Positions 1-12,685 of a stretch of 64,000 nt of DNA are shown one piece after another; within the stretch, counting starts at the first letter, position 1, and every line of letters begins with the position of its first letter. The position numbers were made by a program, and so were the translations under genes. The DNA is from Halichoerus grypus. Taxonomy: Eukaryota; Chordata; Mammalia; Carnivora; Phocidae. The stretch lies in the NCBI RefSeq assembly GCF_964656455.1, contig NC_135715.1, positions 77,699,414 to 77,763,413 on the forward strand, written 5' to 3'. The notes under the pieces were generated by a model. That model had not been told where the DNA came from. It did no database searches and saw only the letters and a program-made list of their open reading frames with translations.

Positions 1-556
1 CTGGTTAAGCAGAGTCCGACAATGTCATTCTTATTAAGAGAGATTGTTCTGGCTACAGAGTGGACTGGGGGAGTAGAAGCCCAGAAGGCCAGCTTGAACT
101 TATGTAAGATATTTCTGTATCTTCAGGCTCAAAACACAGCCCCCCAGCGGGTCAACATTAGAATGTTAAAGATAAAGAAGGTAATAAAGATAAGACGGGG
201 TGTGAACCTGAGTGCTGGCCTCAGAGCCCAGACAGGTGTGTAGATAGCAAGGCCTTATCTATAACACTGTCTCAAGACACTTTCCTTTTACACCCTCTCT
301 TATAAAACCAGTAGCATGCATTTTTTTGTCTTTTTCTTTATCATTTACAGTGACAAGCATCCTTTTGTTCTACGAAATAAATTTGCACAACACTCTCTAG
401 TTTTGACGCTGAAGGTGATGGCTGTGACCCGGTCTAGTCCAGTCCCAGGGAAGGGTTTACTCACAGTGAGCCTCCAAATAGCATCACCTGCATTTTTATT
501 TAAAAAAACCCTTTCATGAGCCCTATCCATGAATCAGAATCTGCATGCGTGAGGCC
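1..556. other. Unique intergenic DNA
   Basis: I recognise no gene and no complete repeat here. Short ORFs in both directions carry no domain. From about 460 the text (cacctgca, gaatcagaatctgcat, ggaatctgtatttt) is weakly reminiscent of a MER5-type hAT relic, too short to assign. Confidence 0.5.
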
Positions 557-571
557 AGGAATCTGTATTTT

Positions 572-740
572 TTTAAAGATTTTATTTATTTGAGAGAGAG
601 AGCATGAGAGGGGGAGCGGCAGAGGGAGAAGCAGACTCCCCACTGAGCAGGGAGTCTGTCACGGGATTCAATCCCGGCACTCCAGGATCATGACCTGAGC
701 CGAAGGCAGTCGCTTAACTGACTGAGCCACCCAGTCACCC
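572..740 (-). mobile_element. SINEC (Can-SINE), minus strand
   Basis: A tRNA-Lys-derived carnivoran SINE in reverse orientation: poly(T), AAGATTTTATTTATTT, a GA-rich body, and a tail reading CTGAGCCACCCAG. A perfect 15-bp TSD, aggaatctgtatttt, is at 557-571 and 741-755, which fixes both ends. The body is shortened and carries substitutions, so it is one of the older copies in the window. Confidence 0.95.
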
Positions 741-770
741 AGGAATCTGTATTTTAAACTAGATTCCTGT

Positions 771-1226
771 ATTAGTTTTCTCAGGCTGCCTTGACAAAAT
801 ACCACAAACTGGGTGACTTAACACAACAAAAAGTTCTTGTCTCATAGTTCTGGAGTCTAGAAGCCCGAAATCAATGTGTCGGCAAGGCCACACTCCCTCT
901 GAAGGTGCTAGAGAAGGATGTTTCCTTGCTTCTCTCCTAGTTTCCGGGAAGAAGCTATTCCTTGGCTTATCATTCCAATCTCTGCCTCCATCTTCCCATG
1001 GCCTCTTCCCTCTGTGTCTCTGTGTCTTCACATGGCTTTCTCCCTGTATGTCTGGGTCCAAACTGCTTATAAGGACACCAGTCACACCCACCCTAATCCA
1101 GTATGATCTCATCTTAACTTGATTAACATCAGCAAAGACCCTACCTGCTATAAAGTCACATTCATAGGTACTAGAGGTTAGGAGTTAGGACAGTATCTTT
1201 TTGCGGAACACAATTCAACCCAGTTG
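771..1226 (-). mobile_element. MLT1-type MaLR LTR, minus strand
   Basis: In reverse complement this matches the mammalian MLT1 LTR throughout: the end ACCACAAACTGGGTG, the middle CTTATAAGGACACCAGTCA, and the start ACACAATTCAACCCAG. It is a solitary ancient ERVL-MaLR long terminal repeat with no internal retroviral coding sequence next to it. An ORF crossing it (759-1112, minus) is fortuitous. Confidence 0.85.
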
Positions 1227-1694
1227 TTCCCAAGTAAGTTTTATGACACATGAAACTTGGAGCATCTAGGAACTTGGATGACAGATCACATTAAGGCACA
1301 GTCCGCCACAGCTCCATAGATAGCATCCTGAAATGCTGCAGTTTGATCTTGGGGGATGGGGAGCGTAGGGAGAAGGAGGTGTGGGCAGGAGATGAAACAC
1401 GTGGAACTCTCTCTGCGGAACATACACAAGGGCCATGGGCTCCACATTTCAGATCAAGCTACCATTCTCTAGCAGCACACCCAATGTACTTTCCGGAAGA
1501 CAGGGTCAAAAAAAATCCACAGAACAAAGAAAAGACATCTTATTTATACCTTAGAATTGAAACCAGAAGCAGAGGTCTTTTTCAGCATAATGCAAGTCAC
1601 CCCTAAAATGGATCTTGGTTTATAATTCTGCCTATTTTATAGTCTAAAATGGACCTGCACTCATGTGTGCTCATGGTGACATTTTCAGGGAGTG

Positions 1695-1915
1695 AACGTT
1701 TTTGCAGGTTCTGGAGTCAAATCACCTAGTTCAAGTCCGGGCCCTGCCACTTACTGAGGGATCTTAGGCAATGTACAGAAGCCTTCTGCACAGAAGCCTC
1801 AGTTCCCTCACCTGTAAATGGACACAGTAATAATAACTACCTGAGAGGAGTAAATGAGATAATATGTGGAAAGCTCTTGTCATATAATCAACATTTAATA
1901 CATGTGAGTTATTCT
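1695..1915 (+). repeat. MIR core-SINE relic
   Basis: Sense MIR order: GGTTCTGGAGTCAAATC, CCTGCCACTTACTG, CTCAGTTCCCTCACCTGTAAATGG, then AATGAGATAATATGTGG. It is strongly diverged and has no visible TSD. Confidence 0.75.
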
Positions 1916-2396
1916 TTCTATAGCATCTCTAGCATGGTTGCTTTGACAAACTTGTACCTGATGGCAGTTGGCTTTGGAGCTCTAGCTATTAGCGCTATTC
2001 CTCCATGAGCCTCCGTAACTTGAAACCTAAAAATGTATGAACCAAAACTTCCCTCTGATATCAATGAATCAAGTCAAGACAATCTTGAGGCTACGAAGTG
2101 TGTTTTGGAAGAGATTTCTTGATAAACCAAAGAACTAATATGTCTCCTTGGGGGCTACAGAGGAATGGCTGGGTCTTGGAATATGTGTTCATTTTACTCT
2201 CAGTAGCCTGCTTAAAATTGCTATTTACTGAAAAGTTTTATTAAATGTCCCATGAAATGTAATATGATTTACTCACACATATTAAGACAAAATAGCAATG
2301 TTGCTTTTGAAAAAGGGAGACTCTTCTGGGATTCTGCCTTCTCCGCAAACTCACTAGAATCCAGTAAGCATATTGCCAGGTTAAAAAGAAGCTGGA
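1916..2396. other. Unique intergenic DNA
   Basis: AT-rich non-repetitive sequence. I see no gene, motif or repeat worth naming. Confidence 0.5.
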
Positions 2397-2628
2397 GGGC
2401 TGCCTGAGTGACGTAGTCAGTTAAGCATCCAACTCTTGGTTTCAGCTCAGGTCATGGTCTCAGGGTCGTGGGATCAAGCCCTACAACAGGCTCCCCGCCC
2501 AGCACATAGTCTGCTTGAGTTTCTCTCTCCCTTTCCCTCTGCCTCTCCCCGCCACACGCTCTCTCTCTCCCTCTCTCTCTCTCTTTCTAAAATAAATAAA
2601 TAAATCTTAAAAAAAGAAGAAGAAGAAA
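2397..2628 (+). mobile_element. SINEC, plus strand, older copy
   Basis: A diverged Can-SINE with the head GGCTGCCTGAGTGACGTAGTCAG, the body CAGCTCAGGTCATGGTCTCAGGG, a CT-rich stretch, AAATAAATAAATCTT and an A/AAG tail. Flanking aagctgg / aagctgg is a likely short or decayed TSD. Confidence 0.9.
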
Positions 2629-5554
2629 AGCTGGGGGATAAAAACAGAAAATTGCCACTTGTGATCAAGAGTTGCAAAGGCTCTGGGTTGGTTTGTTTAT
2701 TACCTAAAATCTCATAGGCCAGACGTTTGAGAAATGTGTATAGAAGGGAAGTCAAATAGCCTCTCAGCACAGCGTCCACACAGGCTGCTGTAAGTGTTGC
2801 TATGGTGTGGACTCACTGCGTCATCAATCATAAAAATCAAAACTGACACATCAGACAAAGGACCAAGGTCTTCCAGAAGGCTTGCGTCTCGTCCTTTTAA
2901 CATTGCCATCCACGTCATGGTGCCATGGCCTCTGGTATCAGAACAACAGAAAGGACTTAAATCACGTCTTTTTCCAAGCATAGGCATCACCTAGGCTGTT
3001 TTCTACCCACGTTTCAATGACCCACTTTCTGTTGGGGGCAAGATGAAAGCCGGTTACATAACACCACAGATGTTTATTTCCCTGGTTGATGTTGGCTCAA
3101 AATAATGCCCACTTATTGCAATAAGACTGCCCATGGATGCTGATGCATTACAACCAGAGAGGTAGGCTCAATGCCAGGGTTAAACCAGATATGCGTTAGC
3201 TTCCTGAGTTGTCGGATATTCTTCAAGCTCTCTTTGTCGGTGGCACTGTGCGGGGTGGTGTGCAAAGCAAATTAGGTATAAGCGCTCTCTGCCCTTTAGG
3301 GCTTATGATCAAATGCTGTATATGCTCATATGTGCAGTCGGTTGTCAATTATCTGGTCCTAGGGATAGAAAAAGCAAGCCAGAGGCACTGTGAGTGTTGT
3401 GACTTCATCACCCCACACAGCCACTCCTCGCTTTGCATGTCTCTTGTCCCCTAAAACTTCTCAGCCCAGTGATCCCTCGGGAGAGCTTTTGAGACTGAAT
3501 TCTGATTTGCCGTGATTAAGATAAACATGCAAAAATGAATAATCCGTTTGAGTAAATCCACTTTAAAAGCATATTTTTTGTGCCTGCGGCGTGTTGGGCA
3601 TTTTGTTAAGTCATTGGCATCAGAGTGAATGAGGCGCATAAGCCACAGGAGCTGTCACCATGACTCCTCAGGGTGCTGACGCCGGTGTGTGTGAGTGAGC
3701 CTGGAGCAACTCAGGGGAGGAGGTGGCCCTGGGGGACGAGTTTAGGAAAGGAGATAGAGGGGAACTGAGACCAGGGCAACAGGCAGGAGCCAGCCGAGTG
3801 ACCAAGGAGGCCGGGGCAGCCGGAGCAAGGGAAGCAAAGCCCATGCATGGAACCCCAGGGCAGGAGGTGGAACTGGAGCTCAGGAAGTGTGGGCATGGCC
3901 ATGGAGACGAAACTAGAAACACAGCCCTCCACCCCAGGCCAGATTGAAATGGGGCCCGGATGCCTCGCCAAGAAGTGTTGACTCCACCCTGAAGACAGCA
4001 GACATTTTACTCAAGGCAATGGTCAGATTCTCGTCACAGAAAATTCCCCAGAGGGTAAAGGGCAACTCAGAGGAGCATAAGAACAGGGGCTGGAAGACCC
4101 AGTAGAGAGATGGTGGCCTAATCTGAGGAGGCCTCACGAAGCCCGGGCTGAGAGGCTGCCAGGGTGGAGCGACGAGGCTGAGCTCTGTCTGGGAGACCAG
4201 TCGGATGTGGAGTGAACATTATGGTAAGCACTGGAGGTTTAAATATTACCAGATAACAGTTAAGCAAGAGATAACCACATTCACGTCACTCTTTTCCTGT
4301 TCTAAGAAGCTTCTGGGCACGGTGTATGAGAGGGAGAGAGAAGGGCCGTAAAAATTCCAGTGTACGACTCTCAATGCTTTCCACATGGTGCACATAGAAA
4401 TACTGTCCTCTGGTGTGGAGCTGCAGCTGCTCCCTCCAGCACCTGGCTCTGTTTGTCACCCTGCCCCAGACTCGCTTCACGAACAGCCTCGGCTCCAAGA
4501 GTCACCCCCAGCTCTGCTTGCTCCTGGCCGACCCACAGCCCAGCAGCTTCCCTTGGGGCCACGTCACAGGACCTGGGCTTCAGGAGGCCTGCGGGCTTGT
4601 CTTCTGCCTGTCTCGCCTTTAGCCCCTCACTCCTGTGCCCACGCTGTCCTGCATCGGAAGAACTTCTGCCCTCAGTCCCCATACACAGGACCCACGAAAA
4701 CTGTGGCTTCAGCTGCTGAGAGGCTCACGGGGTCCCTGTGCCTTGCCGAAGTGTGTAGCTTTAGCTGTTGGTGCGGTGGCAGTTGGGCCTAAAGGTCAGG
4801 TCTGTTCCCTTGGGCCACATCTAGTGAACACCTACTGTGTGCAAGTCACCCCACTGGTACAGTGTGGGCAGGACACCCCGAGGTGCATCAGGACATCTGC
4901 AGGAGTCGGGGCTGAGGCCACCACAAAGGAGTGCATGAAATGAGGCAGAGAGAGGAACCGACAGGGCAGGGACACACCAGCAAGGCACAGACATTGGCCC
5001 ACAGACACCAGGAGCACTTTGAATTGTTGATATGCAATTTCAGTGGTCAAATGTTCGGGAAATTTTAAAGCCAGTTGCTAAGCCATGAGTAGTTGGAAAT
5101 CAGCCATCATGAGAGTATTTACACCACAGAAATCAGCCAATCCTACAAATCAGGCTTCTCCCATCCCATCACCTCACCCATCTCCTTGAAGCTGTACAAT
5201 CCCTGCCCCCTTCTCCTCTCCCCTAGGTCTGGGATCCATCAGAGAGAGTATAGGGCACCAGCCCACATCATCGGGGAGTCTGGCAAACTTTGTGTGACAC
5301 CTTGGGTTAGGTTTGGGGCTTGATGCTGTGAACAGTAGAGGACTGGGATGTGGGGGGTCCTGGCTTCCTTCTCCCTTCCTCTCAGCCTTAGAAGTGTTGG
5401 GGGTGAGGGCATTCAGCTCTGTGGTACAGGGGATGAGGAAGACATGGCTGCAAGTGGTTAAGTTGGTCTGTCACAGCCCAAGAGGAAACCGAGGCAGGGT
5501 GGGCAGCAGGGGCCAAACCAATGTCTCCATCACCTTCGAGTGCACAGATTTGTT
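2629..5554. other. Unique intergenic DNA, partly GC-rich
   Basis: No gene or repeat is assigned. The part from about 3650 to 4980 is richer in GC than its surroundings and therefore keeps several overlapping ORFs open (up to 135 codons at 4385-4792). None shows a domain, a signal peptide, splice-site context or a family I know, so they are not called. Confidence 0.5.
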
Positions 5555-5675
5555 GGCTCTATGCCTCCGTTTCCCTATCTGTAAAATGGGGATACTACCA
5601 TCTGCTCAAGAACTGTTAGGACTGAGGGATATAATGTGTGGAGCATTGTAACAGCCAGGCACAGAGTAAGCCCCT
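5555..5675 (+). repeat. MIR relic
   Basis: Sense MIR core: CTATGCCTCCGTTTCCCTATCTGTAAAATGG followed by AGGCACAGAGTAAG. Confidence 0.7.
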
Positions 5676-6039
5676 GCCAATCTTGTTGCTGGACGATTCC
5701 AATATCCTCACGAGAGGAGCATGCGAAAGTAATGGTGGACTTATCTGAGCCTTCTTTTTCCTTCTGCTTATTTTTATTTTCATCCCATGACTAGATTGGA
5801 CTCCCAAAAGCTCCCCTAGCCAAGAGCTCCCAAACCATCTCAATCATCAAAATCTTCTGGGAAACCACTTGAAACCCAGATTCAGTCTCACTGAAGAAGA
5901 GTACATTGGCAAGCCCAGGAATGTGCTCGCTCTAAAAGCTCCCCGGGGAACCCACTGCTGACTTATGCTGGGGACACCCTGCCCCATAGGTCTGGGCTCC
6001 AGGGGCCAGTCGCCATGACCACTCAAGGTGGCCAATGTC

Positions 6040-7100
6040 TGAAGATAGGGATGGACGCTTTATTTAGAGGCTGTTTTAAATCTGGGAATCAGGAGATCTT
6101 TGCAGTAAGCAAGTGTGTGCCTCCTGACAAAGTAATGTAAACCAATAACAGGCTTCAATAATGCTATTTTTAAAAGGCTTTAAATAACTTTTTCAATGCA
6201 AAACAACCCACTCGGGCAGACTTAATTCATTTTATGGGCCAGCTGAACCACTAGCGCTCAGAGAGCCTCGCCGTGTCACAACACAGAGCCATTTCATCTG
6301 TCCCCACATGGGTGACCAGTGCTGCGAGGTTAAGCCAATTAGCTTTCACATGGTGCCGACCAAAAGGACGTGATTTGTGTAGCCCCTTCTCCCTGGCTTT
6401 AGGACAGTGACTGGCATTGTCTAGCAGAATTCCCTGTGTTCTTAACCGCACTGTTTCATGCACCAAAAAGTTGTTCTTCTGAGCCTCTCCCTCCTGGCGA
6501 AGCTGGAGATAAATTCAGCTGATGTGTTTTCCCTGATAAGTTAATGTTACAGGCTTCACAATGGTGACCTCAAATCCACACTGTGATGAACAGCAGTTCA
6601 GCCAACGCTGTGAGCTTGATAGCCCACTCACTGCCTTTTAATTAAAATTCCAAGTTGGTGTTTTTGTTTTCAAAGGAAGGATGGAGCCCATCAAGGTCAC
6701 TCAGTCCAGGCGCTGCTGGGAAGAACGCCTCGCTGCACATTTACACTTCAGCGGCTCCTGGGAGGGCAGCGCGCTGCAGCAGGAAGGATTTCTAACAACT
6801 TCCAGAATGTTTTCCAGATATAAATAGCCTCTATGGCATGATATATTCTAGCTAAGAAAGACTGGAACAAAAGTAGGTTATTGACTGGCAGATGCCTGCC
6901 TTCCAGTGGGCATTGGAGCATCAGGGATTGGGCTCTTTCCAGCTATATTTAGCATCCGCATTAATGTACTGCCGAACAATGCCCTTTAGAAAAGCCACAT
7001 AAATCAGAGGAGGAAAGATTACTAAAATTTATGAAGCAATCACTGTGAGAAACCCCTGGGCACAATCACTGTGATAAATACCTTGTTAAGCCCCCTGCCC
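6040..7100. promoter_or_regulatory. Candidate repeat-free regulatory block
   Basis: This is about 1 kb with no repeat that I recognise, in a region otherwise seeded with relics. It contains scattered CpGs and several homeobox-like and palindromic A/T words (TTAATTAA near 6638; TGATAAGTTAATGTTAC near 6534). It has no coding potential. It sits about 32 kb 3' of the FGF9 stop, within the gene-poor flank where distal enhancers of developmental genes are often found. The call is inference from composition only. Confidence 0.25.
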
Positions 7101-7689
7101 ATCCCCACCTTATGTTTCTTGTTAACACGAGGGGTCCATTACTGAGCGTTGCTACTTCCCAAAGGGGAAGCCATCTGCATTTAGGAGCTGTACAGCAATC
7201 TGTGCCCAATCCAACCTGACAAAACCATTCTTAGAATCACAGAGATGGAAGAGCCCTCTAAGCAAGCAGGCTCCCCAGATTTTCCAGGGGAATCTCGATT
7301 TTGTTTGGTCATTTTGTTCTTTTTAATAGCAAGATCATTCAATATAGAAGCAAATAGGTTGCTTGGTTTTCACGGTTACTCCCTGGCAGAATTTTCCATG
7401 TAAGTAATGGCACAATTCAGAGAACAATCCTTTGTTGGACTGTGCATCCTGGTTCTGGAGCCAGAAATTGGTTTGAATTCAGTTGGATCCATCAGTTGGT
7501 TTGAATTCCCCTATTTTGAAAATGAAAGTGAAGAGGCATCTCCCCAAAAGAGAGCAAACCAGTCCACACAAGAAGCAATTCTTAGATCTGACATCAAGCA
7601 CTCTCACCAGGGTACCACTTTGCCTCAGGAGAACTGAGGGATAATTACACTAGTTGATTCTGACTCCTGATAGGACAGCTGATTCTGCA

Positions 7690-7920
7690 GCAGGCACACA
7701 GGGACCTGGATAAGACTAAATCTAATACCGGCTCCGTGGCTTACTGAGTGGTCTTGGGCAAAGTCCTCCAGGCTCGCTTAGCCTCTCTGTTCCTCATCTG
7801 TAAAATGGAGGTAATAAGAATCTACCAGGAGTTGTTAGGAAAATACAAAGAGGGAATGTGGGTCAAGGCACTTATCATGGTGACTGGCACATAGTAAGTG
7901 TTCAAGAAATCGTGGGAATT
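7690..7920 (+). repeat. MIR relic
   Basis: Long sense MIR match: GTGGCTTACTGAGTGGTCTTGGGCAA, CTCATCTGTAAAATGGAGG, then TGACTGGCACATAGTAAGTGTTCAA. Confidence 0.8.
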
Positions 7921-8599
7921 ATTATGCTAGTCACTGATGATTCCCTAAAGGGAAAAAAGAGTGATAGAAATAGGGAGATTTTGCAAGTGTTGACTTCTGA
8001 ACTCTGTTTTCATCACCTCAAAGCCAGAGGATGCAGGGTAGGTGGGAGAGTACAGAGTTATCTACCAATTTGCCATTGAGAGTACTACTCATCCATTCAA
8101 TGAGGAAATGAGTACCTACTGTGCGTTACATATTTTGCAAGTATCATGCCTTGTCTTTGTCTTTCCTCTCACAAAATGGGATTAGGTATTCTGAACATGC
8201 TGAAAGATTATAATGAAATAAATCCAATCCACTAATTGATCGACCACATTCACATAGATCATTTTTCTTTTTCATAATGGTTATGTGGATATTATTCATG
8301 GCACACAATTTTCAGAAATAACCGAGATGTTTGTGTAACTGGAACAAAGCAAAGGTCTTTTGTGTATTAAATAAGAGACTCCAAAAAAAGTGATTTTTGC
8401 CTTAAAACTTTATTTTTAACCATTTCAGAACACACTTAGAGCAAGATGTAGCTCTTGAACCGAACAATGCTAAAAAGTTACAAGGAAGGTCTTTTGCTGA
8501 CTGTGTAAGCATGGGTGCAGCTGGATCATATGGTAAGATCTAAGTAAAAGAGAATAAAAGGGTACCTCAGCTCTCCCTCCACCCCAAGACAATGTAATT

Positions 8600-8820
8600 G
8601 GCCGGTGTGCAAAAAGAACAATGATGAAAGGGCCCACTTTCAAATCCTAAAGCTCCAGCTTTGTCACTGTGTAAATCACTTTGAGCAGCTCACCCGACCT
8701 CTGTACACTTTAGTGTCTTCATCTGTACAAATGCAAATAATGAGCCCTAACTCCCAGGTTTTTGTGAGGACTAAACAAATAAGGGAACATATTTAAGGAA
8801 CTTGGCATTTAATAGATGTG
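8600..8820 (+). repeat. MIR relic
   Basis: Sense MIR order: TTTGTCACTGTGTAAATCACTTTGAGC, TTTAGTGTCTTCATCTGTAC, then TTGTGAGGACTAAACAAAT. More diverged than the copy at 7690. Confidence 0.65.
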
Positions 8821-8999
8821 GAATAAAAGAAGCACCTTCCTCCCTGGAGAACAGCCCACTCCCCTCCTGTCTAGTCCCTACCTGGGGCTCTCCCCAGGTA
8901 AGTGAGAAGTTTAGAGTAAAACCAACCACAGGTGTGCCCTGCCCTCCTCCATACCCCAATATCTTTATACAGATGAACCCAGATTATTAGGAACATCAA

Positions 9000-10965
9000 A
9001 GCAATATCTCAGTTTGACTTCTATCTGCCCTCACCACTCTCCTGAAACTCCGCAAGATCTTCTAATCTCCAAAGCAAATAGCCTTTGGCTGAGATTCATT
9101 TTCCTCCCTTTTTTGGTAACATTTGACACTGGCTGATTTCCATCTCGAAATCCTTTTCTCTTTGGTTTCTGTGATATGATACTACTCTGGGTTTTCTCCT
9201 ACCTAAATGATACCTTCTCTCCTGTCTACATTACAGGCTCCACTTGTCTTCTGATTCACAAATGTGGGATGCCCCTAGTGTTTCTAGAACTCCTCTCTTT
9301 CCAGTCTCTCCACCCTCCCCTAAGTCAGTCTCATTCATTTCAATGGTTTCAACTCTCTCTTTCTAAAATTGAGGCCCAAATCTGTATCTGTGGCTCTGAC
9401 ATGTTTTCCAAACCCTACAATAGGTGTTAAATACCCAAGTACCTACAGAGACCAGGCAGGAAATATAAATAACTACACCAGGCTGGACTCAAGGGAGCAG
9501 CGGAGACAGCAGCGAAGTGGAGAGCTCATACTTCACTCTCAACTCAAGCCAGTTGTTGTCTTGCAACAATGAGGGCCCGGTGATTCCAAATCTTAAGGTT
9601 TTTCCAAAAGAAGTCGGAAAGGTGGATTTTTTTAAATAAGCAGTTAATAACGACTAATTCAACTGTTTTTAAGTCATGCAGGTTAACCCAATACGGGACA
9701 AACAAACTACACCTGAAAGCCAAATGTGGCCCATGAGCAACTAATTTACCATATTATTCTAGACCCACAAGTTCAACTATTAATTTTAAACCACATTTGG
9801 AAGCCTTACTGGAACCTCAAATAAAATATTCAAAAGCTGCCATAATCTTCCCTGAACCAGCTTCTCTTACTGGTCTGCAGATCAAATATTGCCAAGTCCA
9901 TTCTCCCAAGTGCCCAGGTTTTGAAACCTCTGCATCATCTTCAACTTTTTCTTCACTTTCCTCTCAACTGACCAGCTCTGCTATATCATCTTTGCAATGA
10001 GTCTTGAATCTATATCCCCATTTGTATTCTCACTGTCACCATTCATTCTTCACTGCAATGTTGCTATCGACTTCCTGGTGTCCCCACCTTCTGTTTCTCC
10101 CCATGTTAATCCATCTACACACTACTGACAGAGTAATTTTCCTAAAATACTCCTTTTCATGTAACTCCCCTACTCAAAAGCTTCGCAGCTTCCTATAACC
10201 TCTGCAGGTTAGTACATCCTTCTCAACCTGATACGCGTGAACCGCCATCATCTAGGACAGATACTGCCAGTTGTCCTTGAATATCCATTCTCTTCTCCTT
10301 CTATGGTGATAGAACCCCCAGTGTTTTGCTGGGAATGTAGACACCTAAAATAAAGAGTGTATTTCACGGGACCCCTTGCAGCTAGGAGAGGCCATGTGAC
10401 TAAGTTCTAGGCAATGGAATGAACATAAAGTCCTATGCAGTAGTTTCTGGGAACCCTCTCTAAAAGGTAGGCCGCATATGCCCTCTACCACCTGCTTCCT
10501 TGTCCCTGCATTCATCCTGATGTCTACAATATAATGCTGCAATCTTGGACCGTCAGCTAAAGGCCCACTCTGTGGAGTAACAGAGAAGAAACATGGGCAC
10601 CATACCAGCCCCGGGGACTGCTGGACTTTGCATATTTATACCTTGCTAAGCCATTGTTACTTTTGGTTCACTGCCACTCTCCACCAAGTCTAATTCTCAC
10701 TAATAGAGATCTCACCTAACATGCCCTTTCTCGCTCCCCTAACCATAACCTATCCGTTATTCAAACCCAGCTATATGTTGTCCCCACATACGTACCTACT
10801 TCCCTTTCCTCATGCTAGACCAGATTGCTTTTCTCTTATTGAAGTTCTATCCCTCTCAAGACCCACCTCGCATCTCATCTTTCACTTCCATAAAATCATT
10901 CTTCATCCCCCAATGGCACATGACTTCTCTCTCTGAATCCTGTCAGCATCGTACTTATTCCTCTC
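9000..10965 (+). mobile_element. L2 LINE, sense, in three pieces
   Basis: Pieces at about 9000-9425, 9800-10220 and 10690-10965 follow the order of the L2 3' half. The first has TACTCTGGGTTTTCTCCTACC. The second has GAAACCTCTGCATCATC, then AGAGTAATTTTCCTAAAATAC and CTCCCCTACTCAAAAGCTTC. The third is the 3' end with the TTGAAGTTCTATCCCTCTCAAGACCC type of text. Intervening DNA probably reflects indels and decay. No reading frame survives. Confidence 0.65.
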
Positions 10966-12465
10966 ATATTATATTTGTTGCGACACGTGCACACACACGG
11001 CTTACCCTGTGCAGGTGGAACAGTGAGTCCATGTTGCAATATGTTTGGTTGAATTGAAAGATCACCCACAAGAGAACAAGTGGCTAAGGAGTGCATGCAA
11101 AAGTGTCTCCTCACGGGCCTTAAGATGATGGGACAAAGGGGTTCTGTGGGTAGGCTCTGCGTACATGTGAGCTGGAGTTGGTGTTTGATGCACCAGCTGG
11201 AAAAACCATCTCCAGAACTCTTCTTAGAGCCATGTTACCCCAAATCTAAGGACCAAGCAATGGCATCAAATCACCACACTTTCCATGGCTTCCCCCTCTG
11301 CCTTGCTCCTTCCCTATCAACCCCTGGTCAGGGATAGCCCTGGATGAAACACTTGATTAGTGGGCTATTTGACTTTATATCTGATCAGAAGCACATTTGA
11401 AAACTTCCGGCTCAGTCGTAGTCTCTACTGCACCTAAATTCCACAAACCCTTCTAGATTTTTCTTTTGGAACCTGCCTCTGAATGACAATAAGAATAGCT
11501 TGGCTTGGCAGAGGGTCCTGGTTAGGATTACATGACATATGGCCCTGTTGGATGCAAGCCACACTGTCAGATTATCCAGAGGGCTGGTCTTTGTGCCTGT
11601 GAGCTGCTTACCTGAGAACCCCCATTCCCCCTTCTCACTAGATACCTCTGACAAGAGATGGCATTTGAATATAAACAGCAAAGAGAAGAGTTGGGAAAGA
11701 AGACAGAAATATCCTCTCTCTCCAGGCCCCAGGCTACTCTGAGACTGAGCCTGCCAGGGAGTCAGATGCTCACTTCCGAGTGAACCTGCCCTCACTTCTT
11801 TCCCGGTGACATATGTTCTCTCAGGAGCCGCTCAGCTCTTCAGCAGGCTGGGCAGGAAGTTTGCACCACCTCCGAAAGGAGAGGCGCCTGTGCCCCGGCC
11901 TCTGTCCTCCCAACTGCACATTTTAGATTTCCTAAGCACAGTGTAGTGCTGAGGGGTGACCACAGACAGGAAGAAAAGAGACCGTGTCCACCTCCCAGGC
12001 CGGACGTGAGACATCCCAGCACACTGAGGGTGGGCTGAGCAGGGAAGAAGGAACAGGGCACAGGAAGGGGAGAATGGTGAAGAGCTGGTCTCCAAAGTTA
12101 AAAACAAGCTTCCCCCTAAGGTGCTGAAGGTCGACCAGCCCACGGCTCTCTCACTCCTCAAAACAAACCTCTGATCCTGGCCGTGGATTCCGCTGTCACT
12201 GCAAACACAGAGCATTTTTCCAGGCACTTTCAAAGGGATTAATGCAGACCAAGACCTTGGCTTGGACCTTGGGTTTGTTGTTTCTTAACCAGTCCTTTGC
12301 TTTTATTATTTTTTTCTGTTTTTCTTTTTATGTGCTACTTTAAACTTCTTCCTTATGTTTATTAACTGATCTCATCTTTTACTTCTTTCTTTTTTTAGTG
12401 GGAACAAGAAGTGACTGCTTAAAGTGTCAGATGCCATAGGATGGTGCCTCTAAAATGTCATAGAC
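10966..12465. other. Unique intergenic DNA
   Basis: No gene or assignable repeat. Two overlapping minus-strand ORFs (127 codons at 11412-11795 and 133 codons at 11832-12233) have no recognisable domain and are treated as chance. Confidence 0.5.
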
Positions 12466-12685
12466 CTGGGGTCAGCCAACTTTTTCTGCAAAGGGCCATA
12501 GAGTGAGTGTGCTGAGATTTTGCAGGCCAGGTGGTCTGTGTCAAAACTACTTGCTGTCACTCTTGTCGTGTAAAGGCAGCCTCAGACAGTACAGACACAA
12601 ATGGGCATGTTTGTTTGCCAGTAAAACTTTACTTACAAAAACAGCAAGCAGATTTGACCTGTGGGCTGTAGTTTGCCGGCTCCAG
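12466..12685 (+). mobile_element. hAT-Charlie-type nonautonomous DNA transposon
   Basis: Terminal inverted repeats CTGGGGTCAGCCAACTTT and the complement of TAGTTTGCCGGCTCCAG bound a 220-bp element. Internal text is AAAGGGCCATAGAGT, TTTTGCAGGCCAGGTGGTCTG and AAACTTTACTTACAAAAACAG. It is a common ancient mammalian MITE of the MER hAT group. I do not assign the exact subfamily. Confidence 0.75.

Noticed and set aside
771..1226. Possible endogenous retrovirus
   Set aside because: Only a solitary MaLR LTR is present, here and at 13304. No gag, pol or env remnant lies next to either one.
4360..4792. Several overlapping 100-135-codon ORFs on both strands
   Set aside because: Local GC richness removes stop codons. 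The frames compete with each other and none has a domain or a plausible exon structure.
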